Assembly (NCBI GenBank): GCA_016931455.1
Contig: JAFGES010000042.1
Coordinates: 1 to 64,000 of the forward strand
DNA length: 64,000 bases
DNA from: Desulfobacterales bacterium
GTDB lineage: Bacteria; Desulfobacterota; Desulfobacteria; Desulfobacterales; JAHDSC01
Direction: 5' to 3'
The notes beneath the pieces were generated by a model. The model worked only from the letters and a program-made list of their open reading frames with translations. It made no database searches and was not told the DNA's origin. This document shows, piece after piece, positions 53,554-62,532 of this stretch (its first letter is position 1; every line of letters starts with the position of its first letter). Made by a program: the position numbers and the translations under genes.

Positions 53554-54897
53554 TTAATTGACCAATATAATCCGTAGGTCCATCACATTCGTACCCGTAG
53601 GGCCTGTAATAAACAGGTCGCCCAATCGTTGAAAAAAATGATATGAATCGTTATTTAAAAGAAAATCATAAGGATTGAGACCCAAAGATGATGCTCGAAT
53701 GATAGTATACGTATCAGCGATCGCTCCAGCCGCATCTGTTGGACCATCGGTTCCATCCGTACCGGCGCTGAGAATGACTATATTTTTATTTTCAGAGATA
53801 TCGATGGCTGTCGCCAACGCAAATTCCTGATTTCTTCCACCCAAACCGGTCCCATGAATCCTTACTGTGGTTTCTCCGCCGGAAAGAAGGCAGGCCGGAG
53901 AATTAATGGGGTGACCACTCTTTATAATTTCTTTAGCTATTGCCGCATGTATATGAGCCGCTTGACGGGTATCCCCTGCAATCATAGATGACAGTATAAT
54001 TGTATGATAACCCAAGCGTGAGGATTTTTGCTCGGCGGCTGTGATGGCATCAATATTGCTGCCGATAATAAAATTATATGTTTTTTTAAAAGCAGGATCG
54101 GTTTTTCTGGGGGTCTCCGGAATTTTGCCTGAAACACCGGCTTTAATATAACGTATGACGCTTTCGGGCAATTTATTTAAAATTTTATATTTATAAAAGA
54201 TTTCCATACAATCATGATATGTGCTTGAATCCGGAACGGTAGGACCTGAAGCAATCACATCAAGATCATCACCGATAACATCAGATAGGATCAAAGATAC
54301 AAGTGTCGCGGGATAGACTGCCTTTGAAAGTTGACCTCCTTTGATCATTGAAATATGTTTTCGGACTGCATTTATTTCATGAATACTTGCTCCACAAGAC
54401 AAAAGTACTTTTATTGTATTCTGCTTGTCGATTAATGATAAGCTTTTGGCCGGTAAGGGAAGTAGAGCTGATCCGCCACCGGAAAAAAGACCGATAATCA
54501 GGTCATCCAGGCCGGCATGTCGGCTGAGACGTAAGATTGAAGTTGCACCTTGCAATCCATTTTTATCCGGTACCGGATGGCCGGCTTCAAATTGTCTGAT
54601 ATAATTCAGCTTAACGATATGATCATATTTTACATTAATAATGCCGCTAGATATTTTATTTCCTAGCAGATCCTCTATAGCAGCGGCCATAGGAGCCGAT
54701 GCCTTTCCTGCGCCGATTACAAACAGGTTTTTAAATCGTGAAAGATTGTATGTTTTATCTCCAATCATAAATTTATCTTTTTTTAATTTGCAGAATCGCT
54801 TTACTGCAGCATACGGGTCAACCGCTTCGATCCCTTTGTAAAAGATTCGAATAGCGTCATTTCTCATTTTATCAATATTGTTCAGTATGTTATTCAT
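53554..54897 (-). CDS. Glycerate 2-kinase (MOFRL/GckA family)
   Basis: Cytoplasmic kinase making 2-phosphoglycerate from glycerate. The 447-residue protein shows FVIGAGKASAPMA, FEAGHPVPD, GLFSGGGSALLPLP, SDVIGDDLDVIASGPTVPD and the MOFRL domain motifs LLSGGETTVRI, GLGGRNQEFALA and SAGTDGTDGPTDAAGA. I took the ATG at 54897 as start (MNNILNNIDKM); a longer version has a hydrophobic leader and overlaps the divergent gene. It converges on resB with a 33-base gap. Confidence 0.92.
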   Translation of the reverse strand: MNNILNNIDKMRNDAIRIFYKGIEAVDPYAAVKRFCKLKKDKFMIGDKTYNLSRFKNLFVIGAGKASAPMAAAIEDLLGNKISSGIINVKYDHIVKLNYIRQFEAGHPVPDKNGLQGATSILRLSRHAGLDDLIIGLFSGGGSALLPLPAKSLSLIDKQNTIKVLLSCGASIHEINAVRKHISMIKGGQLSKAVYPATLVSLILSDVIGDDLDVIASGPTVPDSSTYHDCMEIFYKYKILNKLPESVIRYIKAGVSGKIPETPRKTDPAFKKTYNFIIGSNIDAITAAEQKSSRLGYHTIILSSMIAGDTRQAAHIHAAIAKEIIKSGHPINSPACLLSGGETTVRIHGTGLGGRNQEFALATAIDISENKNIVILSAGTDGTDGPTDAAGAIADTYTIIRASSLGLNPYDFLLNNDSYHFFQRLGDLFITGPTGTNVMDLRIILVN

Positions 54898-55006
54898 GTT
54901 GGAATTGATGATCGTGGATTTGTATACTTGACAAGACAATGAGACAAAAGTAATAATTATAAACACTTTGGTCGCCCACAAGACTATTTCTTCTATGGAG
55001 AAAATT

Positions 55007-55576
55007 ATGGAGAAAAATCAAAACGGTTTCCTTAAAGGTCATCTTTTGATGGCCATGCCCGGCTTAAATGATCCAAATTTCTGTCAGACGGTCACCTGTA
55101 TTTGCGAGCATACGAGCGCGGGTGCTTTAGGTATTGTTGTGAATCGTATCCATTCGATGCTATCTGCGAAAGACATCTTTGATGAGTTAAAAATTAAATA
55201 TATACCGGAAACAGAGACAATACCGATTCATATTGGCGGACCCGTTCGAAGCAATGAGATTTTTGTGCTTCATGGGCCACCCTTTGGTTGGAATGGATGT
55301 TTTCAGATTACACCGCTTCTTGCCATGAGCAATACTAAAGATATTTTAGAGGAAGTTTCCATGGGCAACGGCCCAAAATCATATATTATTGCTTTGGGTT
55401 GTGCAGGATGGAGCCCACAACAGTTGGAATTTGAAATTAAGGAAAATGCTTGGCTGACGTCCTCTCTTTGCCAAGATATTATCTTTGAAATTCCAATTGA
55501 GAGGCGATGGGAAGAGGCGATGAAAAAAGTAGGCGTGAATCCGGCCTTACTTTCTGATAAACCGGGTCATGCCTGA
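55007..55576 (+). CDS. YqgE/AlgH family protein (UPF0301)
   Basis: A 189-residue protein of the YqgE/AlgH family with LKGHLLMAMPGLNDPNF, CICEHTSAGALGIVVNR, IHIGGPVRSNEIFVLHG and ALGCAGWSPQQLEFEI. The ATG at 55007 has GGAG six bases upstream; in-frame ATG codons 12 and 39 bases earlier are alternatives. The molecular role is unknown across the family. It is divergent from the glycerate kinase gene. Confidence 0.92.
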   Translation: MEKNQNGFLKGHLLMAMPGLNDPNFCQTVTCICEHTSAGALGIVVNRIHSMLSAKDIFDELKIKYIPETETIPIHIGGPVRSNEIFVLHGPPFGWNGCFQITPLLAMSNTKDILEEVSMGNGPKSYIIALGCAGWSPQQLEFEIKENAWLTSSLCQDIIFEIPIERRWEEAMKKVGVNPALLSDKPGHA

Positions 55577-55600
55577 TATTCAAAAATATTTTGCTCAAAA

Positions 55601-55789
55601 TTATCCTCTTCCGGAGCTCATACCTGCACAACTCTTTTCGATAGCAGATTCATCATTTGCTTTTGCCTTTGGTTTTTTCTTTTTAAGGCAGATCTTGTCT
55701 TTCCTCACAAATGCACAAAGCTTAGGATTATAGTACTCCTTGCAATTTAATGGATTGTAAAGAGGGCATTCAGGATGTTTTTGCGACAT
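55601..55789 (-). CDS. Small Cys-rich protein
   Basis: A 62-residue protein, HPECPLYNPLNCKEYYN, followed by KLCAFVRKDKICLKKKKPK, with four Cys in the first 32 residues and a Lys-rich C-terminal half. The Cys spacing could bind zinc or an Fe-S cluster. No family recognised. It lies 25 bases from the convergent yqgE stop. Confidence 0.5.
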   Translation of the reverse strand: MSQKHPECPLYNPLNCKEYYNPKLCAFVRKDKICLKKKKPKAKANDESAIEKSCAGMSSGRG

Positions 55790-56079
55790 AATTCTATTTT
55801 CCCTTCTCGAACTTATTTTTCTCGTTAGTTACAATTTATATCTAAATAACATAAAATCATAAATTTAACAAGGCATTAAGTCTGTCAACGGGAAATAACC
55901 ATAAAAGTAAGAATGCCGGAAAGTAAAAAATCAAATCGTTTTGACAATCTTTTTAATACATTGTAAAAGGAATATTTAAAAATATGACTGAGTAATACTT
56001 TTTATTTTGCCTTGTGAAGATTTTTCAGTATTAGGTTAAATCCTTTCCATTTACTATTATTTTTAGCGGTTTTATTATC

Positions 56080-58332
56080 ATGATAGATACTTATAAATCC
56101 TTTAAAGATGAGCTCTTAAATATCAATCGAGATTTATTGCAGTTGTTTTCAAAAGAAAAATATTTATCGGAAATGTTTAATCCTTATGTTAATAGTTGGG
56201 AAAGGGCATGCAGAGATCTTGAAAAGCAAATGTCGGAAGAAATATTACGTGTGGCTGTTATCGGTGCGATCAAGTCCGGTAAAAGCACCTTTGTCAATTC
56301 GCTTTTCAGGCAAGACTATTTAAAAAGAGGTGCCGGTGTTGTTACATCGATTGTGACAAGGGTACGAAGTGCTAATCGCCTTAAAGCAAAACTATATTTT
56401 AAATCTTGGAAGGAAGTGAATTCGGAAATCGAACAGGCAATGGTCCTATTTCCATCATTGAGTTGGCGATCAGAATCAAAAGAATTTGATATCCGAAAAA
56501 ACAACGATCGGATAGAGCTTCACAATGCCCTTAAATCCTTAGATGCTGAATTATTATTTAATAATGGTACTCGCAATGCCAACAGCGTTTTAATATCTGC
56601 TTATTTAGAAGGATATGAAAAAATAAAAAAATTTATTTCCGATAGTTCTTCAGGATTAATTTTAAAACAATTGGAGGGTGATCTTTTCTCAAAGCACAAA
56701 GATTTTGTTGGTGATAGTAATCTTGCAGTGTATTTAAAAGATATTGTACTGGAAATAAACAATGATGAGATAGCAATCAATGTAGAAATAGCTGATTGCC
56801 AGGGAAGCGATTCTTCCAATCCGTTGCATCTGTCTATGATACAAGATTATCTGCTCTTAACTCATTTCATTGTGTATGTGATCAGCAGCAGAACAGGATT
56901 GCGGCAAGCCGACATTAAGTTTTTATATATCCTTAAAAAGATTGGGATGTTGAAGAACATTTTTTTTATAGTAAACTTTGATTTTAGCGAGCACGATTCG
57001 ATTCATGATTTAAAATATCTTATTGAAAAAATAAGAAAAGAGCTTGAATTAATCATAACTGATCCTAAAGTGTATACGATATCGGCACTTTTTAATTTAT
57101 TCAGAGCGCAGGAAAATAATTTGTCCGAAAAGGATAAATTAAGATTTGCGCAATGGAAAACAGATAAAGAGCTTTCAGCTTTTTCAGATCAGGAGACCAA
57201 ACGATTTGAAGCGTCTTTCCATCATAAGCTTAATAAAGAAAGATATTCTTTATTACTAAAAAATCATATCGAACGTTTGGCTATGATTGGAGCCGGTTTT
57301 AGCCAACAAATTTTTATCAATAAAGATATTATTTTTAGAGATGCAAAAGTAGCCAATGCAATTATTGATAAACTAAAACAGCATCAGTTGCGGGTAGATC
57401 AGATAAAATCTATGATAAAAAGCACCTTTGACGGTGCGGTCCCAAAGTTAAAGGAGGCGGTTAAAGCAGATATTGATCGCTTTTTTGATATCCGATCGGG
57501 TGAGGTGTTAAAAGGTATTATCAAATTTGTTCGAAGCTACAGTTTATCCAATCAAAAATATGAAAAAGAAATCAAATTTTCAGGTTTTTCGAATACACTC
57601 TATAAAGTGTTTCAAGAATTTAAGCATGAGCTTGACACTTTTATGGCCGAAACGGTTAATCCTGAATTGATCCGGTTAATTTGTGAAGAAGAAAAAAAGA
57701 TCGGAAAATACCTTGAATCAGTTGTGGTGACATATGATCCAACAGCAAATGATTTGCTTTCCGAGTATCATGCAACGCTGATGGATTTTGGAATAAATCG
57801 CGCGAAAGCAAGTTCGCAAAGCATACAGCTACCGAGCATTGATTCAGTAAGATTTCGCATGGGATTAACATTTCCAGCGACGGATCTTTCTATGCGCTAT
57901 ACAGCAAAAATGAAGACAGAGGCCGTCATGCATTTTGGTTTTTATAAAATTAAAAGTATTTTTAAAAAGTTATTAAAAAAACCGGTGCTAAATAAAAATG
58001 AAGAAAGTCTACCTGCATTAAAAGATGGCATTTCACGCATGAAGCGTGAAATTGAAAGATCCGTTATTTCCAACTTTGAAGACTATAAAGAAAATATCAA
58101 ATTTCAATACATTTTTAAACTGATTGAAGGCGTATCAAATAGCTTTTGCGAAGCTCTTTATGAAGGCTTTCAACTCTACAATATGGATCTATCAAAGCTT
58201 GTTGAATTAACGGAACAAAAGCGGATCAATAAGCAACAATTATCTGCGCTATTAAAAGAAATGGAGCAGATTACTGCAAATATTCTTGACAGGCTGAACT
58301 TCCTGAGACAAAAAATTGAGCAAACCCTATAA
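56080..58332 (+). CDS. Dynamin-like GTPase
   Basis: A 750-residue large GTPase. The P-loop is GAIKSGKSTF (about residues 64-73, family form GxxxxGKS/T), with a switch Thr region (GVVTSIVTRV), a G3 motif ADCQGSD and a divergent G4 (VNFDFSEHD in place of NKxD/TKxD). After about residue 300 the protein is long, alpha-helical and Lys/Glu-rich with a C-terminal coiled coil, as in bacterial dynamin-like proteins that remodel membranes. A fairly hydrophobic helical hairpin is not obvious. It is alone, with a terminator after it, and no partner dynamin gene is adjacent. Confidence 0.85.
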   Translation: MIDTYKSFKDELLNINRDLLQLFSKEKYLSEMFNPYVNSWERACRDLEKQMSEEILRVAVIGAIKSGKSTFVNSLFRQDYLKRGAGVVTSIVTRVRSANRLKAKLYFKSWKEVNSEIEQAMVLFPSLSWRSESKEFDIRKNNDRIELHNALKSLDAELLFNNGTRNANSVLISAYLEGYEKIKKFISDSSSGLILKQLEGDLFSKHKDFVGDSNLAVYLKDIVLEINNDEIAINVEIADCQGSDSSNPLHLSMIQDYLLLTHFIVYVISSRTGLRQADIKFLYILKKIGMLKNIFFIVNFDFSEHDSIHDLKYLIEKIRKELELIITDPKVYTISALFNLFRAQENNLSEKDKLRFAQWKTDKELSAFSDQETKRFEASFHHKLNKERYSLLLKNHIERLAMIGAGFSQQIFINKDIIFRDAKVANAIIDKLKQHQLRVDQIKSMIKSTFDGAVPKLKEAVKADIDRFFDIRSGEVLKGIIKFVRSYSLSNQKYEKEIKFSGFSNTLYKVFQEFKHELDTFMAETVNPELIRLICEEEKKIGKYLESVVVTYDPTANDLLSEYHATLMDFGINRAKASSQSIQLPSIDSVRFRMGLTFPATDLSMRYTAKMKTEAVMHFGFYKIKSIFKKLLKKPVLNKNEESLPALKDGISRMKREIERSVISNFEDYKENIKFQYIFKLIEGVSNSFCEALYEGFQLYNMDLSKLVELTEQKRINKQQLSALLKEMEQITANILDRLNFLRQKIEQTL

Positions 58333-58398
58333 TTATTAATCTTTTCGGGCTTGATCATACGCGTGTAAAGATTTTGAAATTAAAAGTGATGAAATCAT

Positions 58399-58422
58399 AA
58401 AAAGTCAGAATTGAGACTTTTT
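58399..58422. terminator. Bidirectional hairpin between dynamin-like gene and copA
   Basis: AAAAAGTC (58399-58406) and GACTTTTT (58415-58422) form an 8-bp stem with an 8-base loop, A-rich on the left and T-rich on the right, between convergent genes. Confidence 0.6.
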
Positions 58423-58431
58423 ACGACGCCG

Positions 58432-60888
58432 TCAAAAATGAATATCTATTTTTTTATTATATAAGCGCAAACTGTTTGTAACCACGGAAATGCTACTGAA
58501 AGCCATAGCTAAAGCCGCTAGAATCGGATGAAGCTGCCTGAGAAAGCTTGGAAAAAAGTCAAAAGGATGTAAAATACCCGCTGCAATTGGAATGAGCACA
58601 ATATTGTAAAAGAAAGCCCAGAAAAGATTTTGTCTGACAGTATTCATCGTAGCCCTACTGATTGAAATTGCCGATAATACCCCCTTTAAACTTCCAGCCG
58701 AAAGGATAATATCTGCAGTTTCAATGGCTACATCCGTACCTGTGCCGATCGCCATACCCACGTCTGCCTGCGCGAGTGCAGGGGCATCATTGATGCCGTC
58801 ACCTACCATTGCAACTTTTTGATTGTTTGTCTGAAGTTCTTTGATTTTTGATGATTTTTCTTCCGGACGAACATCTGCAAAAACTTGATCAATATGGACT
58901 TGAAACCCAATTGCCTGAGCTGTTTGTAAGTTGTCTCCCGTCAACATGACAACTTTCAGGTGTTGTTCACGAAGTTTTTGTATTGCTTTTGGCGATTCGG
59001 GTTTTAATGTATCTGCTACTGAAATGATGCCGCACAAATTCTTTTCACGTAAAACGAGCATCACGGTTTTACCTTCTGATTGCAATGAACCTATTCTTTC
59101 TTTAGCCGTATCAATATGGATTCCCATTTCCCGGAACCAACTGGGTTTTCCTATTTTAACCGGATGGCCTTGTACATTCGCCGCAACGCCAAAACCGCCT
59201 GACGCTTTAAAATTATTGATATCCAAGAGCTCAATCTTCCTTTTTTGGGCTTCCTTTACAATCGATTTGCCCAGCGGGTGTTCAGACCCTTTTTCAACTG
59301 AAGCGGCAATTTTTAAAAGTTCATCAGGGTCCTTACAGAATGGCTCGATTGGAATAATGTCAATAACGGCAGGTTTGCCCAAAGTGATCGTTCCGGTTTT
59401 ATCCAGAACGATTGTGTCAAGTTTCGTTGTGGTTTCAAGTGCTGTGCTGTTTTTAAATAAAATTCCCTTCTCAGCGCCTTTCCCTGTTCCCGCCATTATG
59501 GCGGTAGGTGTTGCAAGGCCTAAAGCACACGGACATGCGATGACAAGTACAGCCACCAAACGTATCATAGCGGGGACAAACTCGCCTCCAATGCCCCACC
59601 ATACGGCAAAGGTTAGAAAGGCTATAATAATGACTGTTGGTACAAATATTGCCGCTATCCGATCGGCTATCGCTTGAACCGGCGCTTTACTTCCCTGGGC
59701 CTCCCGGACCAGTCGTATAATTTGGGCTAGAGCGGTTTCTTTGCCCACCCGTGTGGTTTTAAATTTTAACAACCCTTCGCCGTTGATGCTTCCGCCGATA
59801 ACAAGGTCGCCTTGTTTTTTGTCAACCGGCAAGGGCTCTCCACTGAGCATGGATTCATCCACGGCTGATTGACCCTCAAGGACAATACCATCCACCGGAA
59901 CCCGCTCACCGGGTCTGACAATGACGATATCATCCAATTTAACCTGAGTCAGCGGAATTTCTTTTTCAACTTCATTTGCAATTATTGTGGCTGTTTTGGG
60001 TTGAAGTCCGATTAGTTTTCGAATCGCGCCGCCGGTTCTGCCTTTTGTTCGGGATTCAAGCATCTTGCCTAGTTTAATGAGGGTAATGATAACCGCCGAT
60101 GTCTCAAAATAAACATGATCGCCAAGTTGCGGAAAAATAAGAACCGCACAGGAATAGAAATACGCCACGGAAGAGCCCATGGCAACTAGAACGTCCATGT
60201 TCGCACTTTTATTTCTAATGCTTTTTATTCCACCCACATAATAGTCCCATCCCGTATAAAACTGAACCGGTGTCGCCAGGGCTAAAAACAGCCAGTTGAT
60301 CCATGCTTGATGACTCCATATTCCGATAATTCCGAAATCCCTAGCCATACTCAAAAGAAAAAGAGGTAAAGCAAACAAAAGTCCGACCGTAAATTTGCGG
60401 GTCTGATCTTTAATCTCCGCTTTTCCGGCAGCCTCCTGTGCATCTTCCAAATCCATGCCTTCATCCGGAATGACAAGACCGTAACCGGCTTTGCCGATTG
60501 CCCTGCTCATATCGTAAGGACTCAAAATTGAAGGAATGTATTCAACATAAACCCTTTCGGCCGCAAAATTGACGGAAGCATTTACAATACCGGCAACTTT
60601 TTCATTTAAAATCCTTTCAATATTCAAGGCGCAATTGGCGCAGGTCATACCGGTTACCGGGAATTCGACCTTGGCTGTCGCAACTTTATAACCCAAGCTA
60701 TAAATTTTTGCGATTGCATCCTTAAAAGTGAGTTGCTCGGGATCAAAAACAATGTTAGCCGTCTCATCTGCGAAATTGACGGATGCCTCCTTAACCCCTT
60801 GTAGTTTTTTTAAACCGCTTTCAATATTCAAGGCGCAGTTGGTGCAGGTCATTCCGGAAATCGGCAGTTTAATTTTTTCTTCAGCCAT
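58432..60888 (-). CDS. copA: Copper-exporting P1B-type ATPase
   Basis: Inner-membrane ATPase of 818 residues that pumps Cu(I) out. Two N-terminal HMA domains carry [10 protein letters not shown] and [10 protein letters not shown]; eight membrane helices include the metal-gating CPC in [13 protein letters not shown]; the phosphorylation site is DKTGT and the ATP-binding motif HP is [11 protein letters not shown]; hinge [10 protein letters not shown] is intact. It is preceded by a 67-residue HMA chaperone gene, the usual copA-copZ pair. Copper tolerance fits an organism rich in thiol-linked hemes, but the pair is common in many bacteria. Confidence 0.95.
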   Translation of the reverse strand: MAEEKIKLPISGMTCTNCALNIESGLKKLQGVKEASVNFADETANIVFDPEQLTFKDAIAKIYSLGYKVATAKVEFPVTGMTCANCALNIERILNEKVAGIVNASVNFAAERVYVEYIPSILSPYDMSRAIGKAGYGLVIPDEGMDLEDAQEAAGKAEIKDQTRKFTVGLLFALPLFLLSMARDFGIIGIWSHQAWINWLFLALATPVQFYTGWDYYVGGIKSIRNKSANMDVLVAMGSSVAYFYSCAVLIFPQLGDHVYFETSAVIITLIKLGKMLESRTKGRTGGAIRKLIGLQPKTATIIANEVEKEIPLTQVKLDDIVIVRPGERVPVDGIVLEGQSAVDESMLSGEPLPVDKKQGDLVIGGSINGEGLLKFKTTRVGKETALAQIIRLVREAQGSKAPVQAIADRIAAIFVPTVIIIAFLTFAVWWGIGGEFVPAMIRLVAVLVIACPCALGLATPTAIMAGTGKGAEKGILFKNSTALETTTKLDTIVLDKTGTITLGKPAVIDIIPIEPFCKDPDELLKIAASVEKGSEHPLGKSIVKEAQKRKIELLDINNFKASGGFGVAANVQGHPVKIGKPSWFREMGIHIDTAKERIGSLQSEGKTVMLVLREKNLCGIISVADTLKPESPKAIQKLREQHLKVVMLTGDNLQTAQAIGFQVHIDQVFADVRPEEKSSKIKELQTNNQKVAMVGDGINDAPALAQADVGMAIGTGTDVAIETADIILSAGSLKGVLSAISISRATMNTVRQNLFWAFFYNIVLIPIAAGILHPFDFFPSFLRQLHPILAALAMAFSSISVVTNSLRLYNKKIDIHF

Positions 60889-60911
60889 ATGTCCTCATGC
60901 AAAATTTTTTG

Positions 60912-61115
60912 CTATTCAGCCGGGTAATGAATCTTTTTTAAAGTGCTTTTAATTTTTTCGAGGGTGGCTGGTGGTTCCCATTCAACATAAATTTTCTTTT
61001 GTTCCGGGTTGCCTTCTATTTTGCAGACACCTTCCAATTCGTTCAATTCGTTTTCAATAGTCATTACGCAGTGACTGCAGGTGATGTTCGGTATTGTAAA
61101 GGTATGTGTTTCCAT
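60912..61115 (-). CDS. copZ: Copper chaperone (HMA domain)
   Basis: A 67-residue HMA-domain protein; the metal-binding Cys pair is in ITCSHCVMTIENEL (the GMTCxxC motif with Ile-Thr before the first Cys). It ends 24 bases before copA on the same strand and should hand Cu(I) to it. Confidence 0.88.
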   Translation of the reverse strand: METHTFTIPNITCSHCVMTIENELNELEGVCKIEGNPEQKKIYVEWEPPATLEKIKSTLKKIHYPAE

Positions 61116-61284
61116 GATCTTAATTTCCCTTGAAATAATTTCGGTTAATGTTTCAAAATGTTTACAATAACAAAATTCAGTTAAATTATAGAGGCCGGTT
61201 ATTTGATTGTCAAATTTTAATCATTTTGTGTATCTATGGCGTTAGCCGAATGATTAAATGAACAAGAAAGAAATAATTTTTAAA

Positions 61285-61313
61285 TTGACGTGTTAATTTC
61301 AATTTGGTATAAA
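61285..61313 (+). promoter_or_regulatory. Promoter of the tRNA-Ala gene
   Basis: TTGACG (61285-61290), a 17-base spacer and TATAAA (61308-61313) form a near-consensus sigma-70 promoter, placing the start about six bases before the tRNA 5' end. Confidence 0.75.
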
Positions 61314-61325
61314 ACACACACTTGT

Positions 61326-61401
61326 GGGGATGTAGCTCAGTTGGGAGAGCGCGGCGTTCGCAATGCCGAGGCCAGGGGTTCGATTCCCCTCATCTCCACC
61401 A
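61326..61401 (+). tRNA. tRNA-Ala(CGC)
   Basis: Full cloverleaf of 76 bases with encoded CCA. Acceptor GGGGATG pairs with CATCTCC; the D arm is GCTC-AGTTGGGA-GAGC; the anticodon stem has the loop TTCGCAA, giving anticodon CGC for the GCG codon; the T arm is AGGGG-TTCGATT-CCCCT. Confidence 0.95.
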
Positions 61402-61599
61402 CAAGTTTAATTATCCTCAAAACATCGAATCTTAAAAACTTATCTTGCCTAAAATACCCCGCCCAGTAAATCATCGATAATTTTAAAATCAAAAAATTTA
61501 AAAAAAAATTAAAGAAAATATCCCTCGTTTCCGATAGACATCTAACACGGTTTGATCGTTATCGAAACAACCCCCTTTGCTTGAAAGACCGCTGACATC

Positions 61600-62268
61600 A
61601 TGATGAAAATGATAAATCGTATTCATTCTAATTCCAAGCGACCGTATCTGCCATATGTCCTTCCATTTGCCCTTTTCGCATTATGTACCTATTTGACCCC
61701 TTTTGTCGATATCTCAGCACGGATTGTATATCCATTAAAAACAGTTTTGGTTGCAGCGAGTCTAATTTTTTATTGGAAAGCCTATTGCAAGGAAATCAAA
61801 TTTTTATTTGATCGGCTTGCCATAGTTTCCGGAGTTTTTGTTTTTTTAATATGGGTTTTACCCGAAGGCCTTTATCCTCAGATCGGACATTCTTCCGGAT
61901 TCAATCCCTACGAACAAACAAGTGGTTTTGTTATCTATTTATTGATTGCGGTTCGAATGATAGGGGCTGTTTTGGTTGTTCCACTCATGGAGGAATTGTT
62001 TTGGCGGTCTTTTGCATTACGTTTTGTTATCCATTCTGATTTTAAATCTATTCCCCTCGGACAGTTTTCTTGGTTTTCATTTCTCCTCGTTTCTGTGGCT
62101 TTTGGGTTCGAGCATCACCGCTGGCTGGTCGGTATTATTGCAGGGTTGGTATATGCAGGTATTTTGTATCGTAGTAAAAATCTGTTCACTCCCATTTTGT
62201 CACATGCAATAACCAACTTTTTGTTAGGCGTATATGTTCTTACAACCCAGCAGTGGTCTTTCTGGTAA
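61600..62268 (+). CDS. CAAX-type (CPBP) intramembrane protease
   Basis: A 222-residue membrane protein with about six to seven hydrophobic helices and the CPBP/Abi active-site motifs EELFWRSF (Glu-Glu pair about residue 133), FEHHRWLVG and SHAITNFLLG. It resembles CAAX protease-related proteins found with exosortase/PEP-CTERM systems, though no exosortase is in the window. The ATG ATG double start is ambiguous. The downstream protease gene is transcribed from its own riboswitch-bearing leader. Confidence 0.82.
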   Translation: MMKMINRIHSNSKRPYLPYVLPFALFALCTYLTPFVDISARIVYPLKTVLVAASLIFYWKAYCKEIKFLFDRLAIVSGVFVFLIWVLPEGLYPQIGHSSGFNPYEQTSGFVIYLLIAVRMIGAVLVVPLMEELFWRSFALRFVIHSDFKSIPLGQFSWFSFLLVSVAFGFEHHRWLVGIIAGLVYAGILYRSKNLFTPILSHAITNFLLGVYVLTTQQWSFW

Positions 62269-62326
62269 GGCTTTTTAGGGGCAATTTTATTTGAATCCTG
62301 GCAGAAATTAATTGACATATTCTGAA

Positions 62327-62339
62327 TCGTTCTGAACGA
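62327..62339. promoter_or_regulatory. Palindrome upstream of the riboswitch
   Basis: TCGTTC-T-GAACGA is a perfect 6-base inverted repeat, about 50 bases before the aptamer and just after a TTGACA at 62312-62317. A repressor or activator site is possible; it may also be chance. Confidence 0.35.
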
Positions 62340-62387
62340 AATTTATTAATTAGATATTGCTAATATATATTGAGGCAATATAAGTAG

Positions 62388-62472
62388 GTTTCCGAAAAGG
62401 TAAACTCTGGGTAACTAGGGGGCACAAAGCCACGGGTCCGTTTTGAGCGGATAGCCGGGTTGTCGAAGAAAC
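62388..62472 (+). ncRNA. Cyclic-di-GMP-I riboswitch (GEMM-I)
   Basis: The conserved core reads AAGGTAAAC, then GGGGCACAAAGCCACGGGTC, then GGATAGCCGGGTTGTC, closely matching the GEMM-I consensus. P1b is CTCTGG/CTAGGG closed by a GTAA (GNRA) tetraloop; the second helix is TCCG/CGGA; P1 can form from GTTTC-CGA and TCG-AA-GAAAC. The base aligned with position 20 of the Vibrio Vc2 aptamer is G, which favours c-di-GMP over cGAMP; this alignment was done by eye. Possible -10 boxes at 62366-62371 or 62379-62384 would start the transcript close to P1. It controls the subtilisin-like protease at 62533. Confidence 0.92.
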
Positions 62473-62502
62473 AAGATCACCTCCTTTTTTGGTGGCTTGT
62501 TT
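62469..62502 (+). promoter_or_regulatory. Riboswitch expression-platform hairpin with anti-Shine-Dalgarno
   Basis: AAACAAGATCACC (62469-62481) pairs with GGTGGCTTGTTT (62491-62502) apart from a small bulge. The left arm shares AAAC with the 3' strand of aptamer P1, so both helices cannot form at once. CCTCC in the loop region is complementary to GGAGG of the downstream ribosome binding site. It lacks a T run after the stem, so translational control is more likely than termination. Confidence 0.6.
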
Positions 62503-62532
62503 ACAGTTAATAATGAAAAATGGAGGAAGATT

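Noticed and set aside
62469-62502. Intrinsic terminator in the riboswitch leader
   Set aside because: The stem is followed by ACAGTTAATAATG and not by a T run, so control by pairing with the ribosome binding site fits better, though termination is not excluded.
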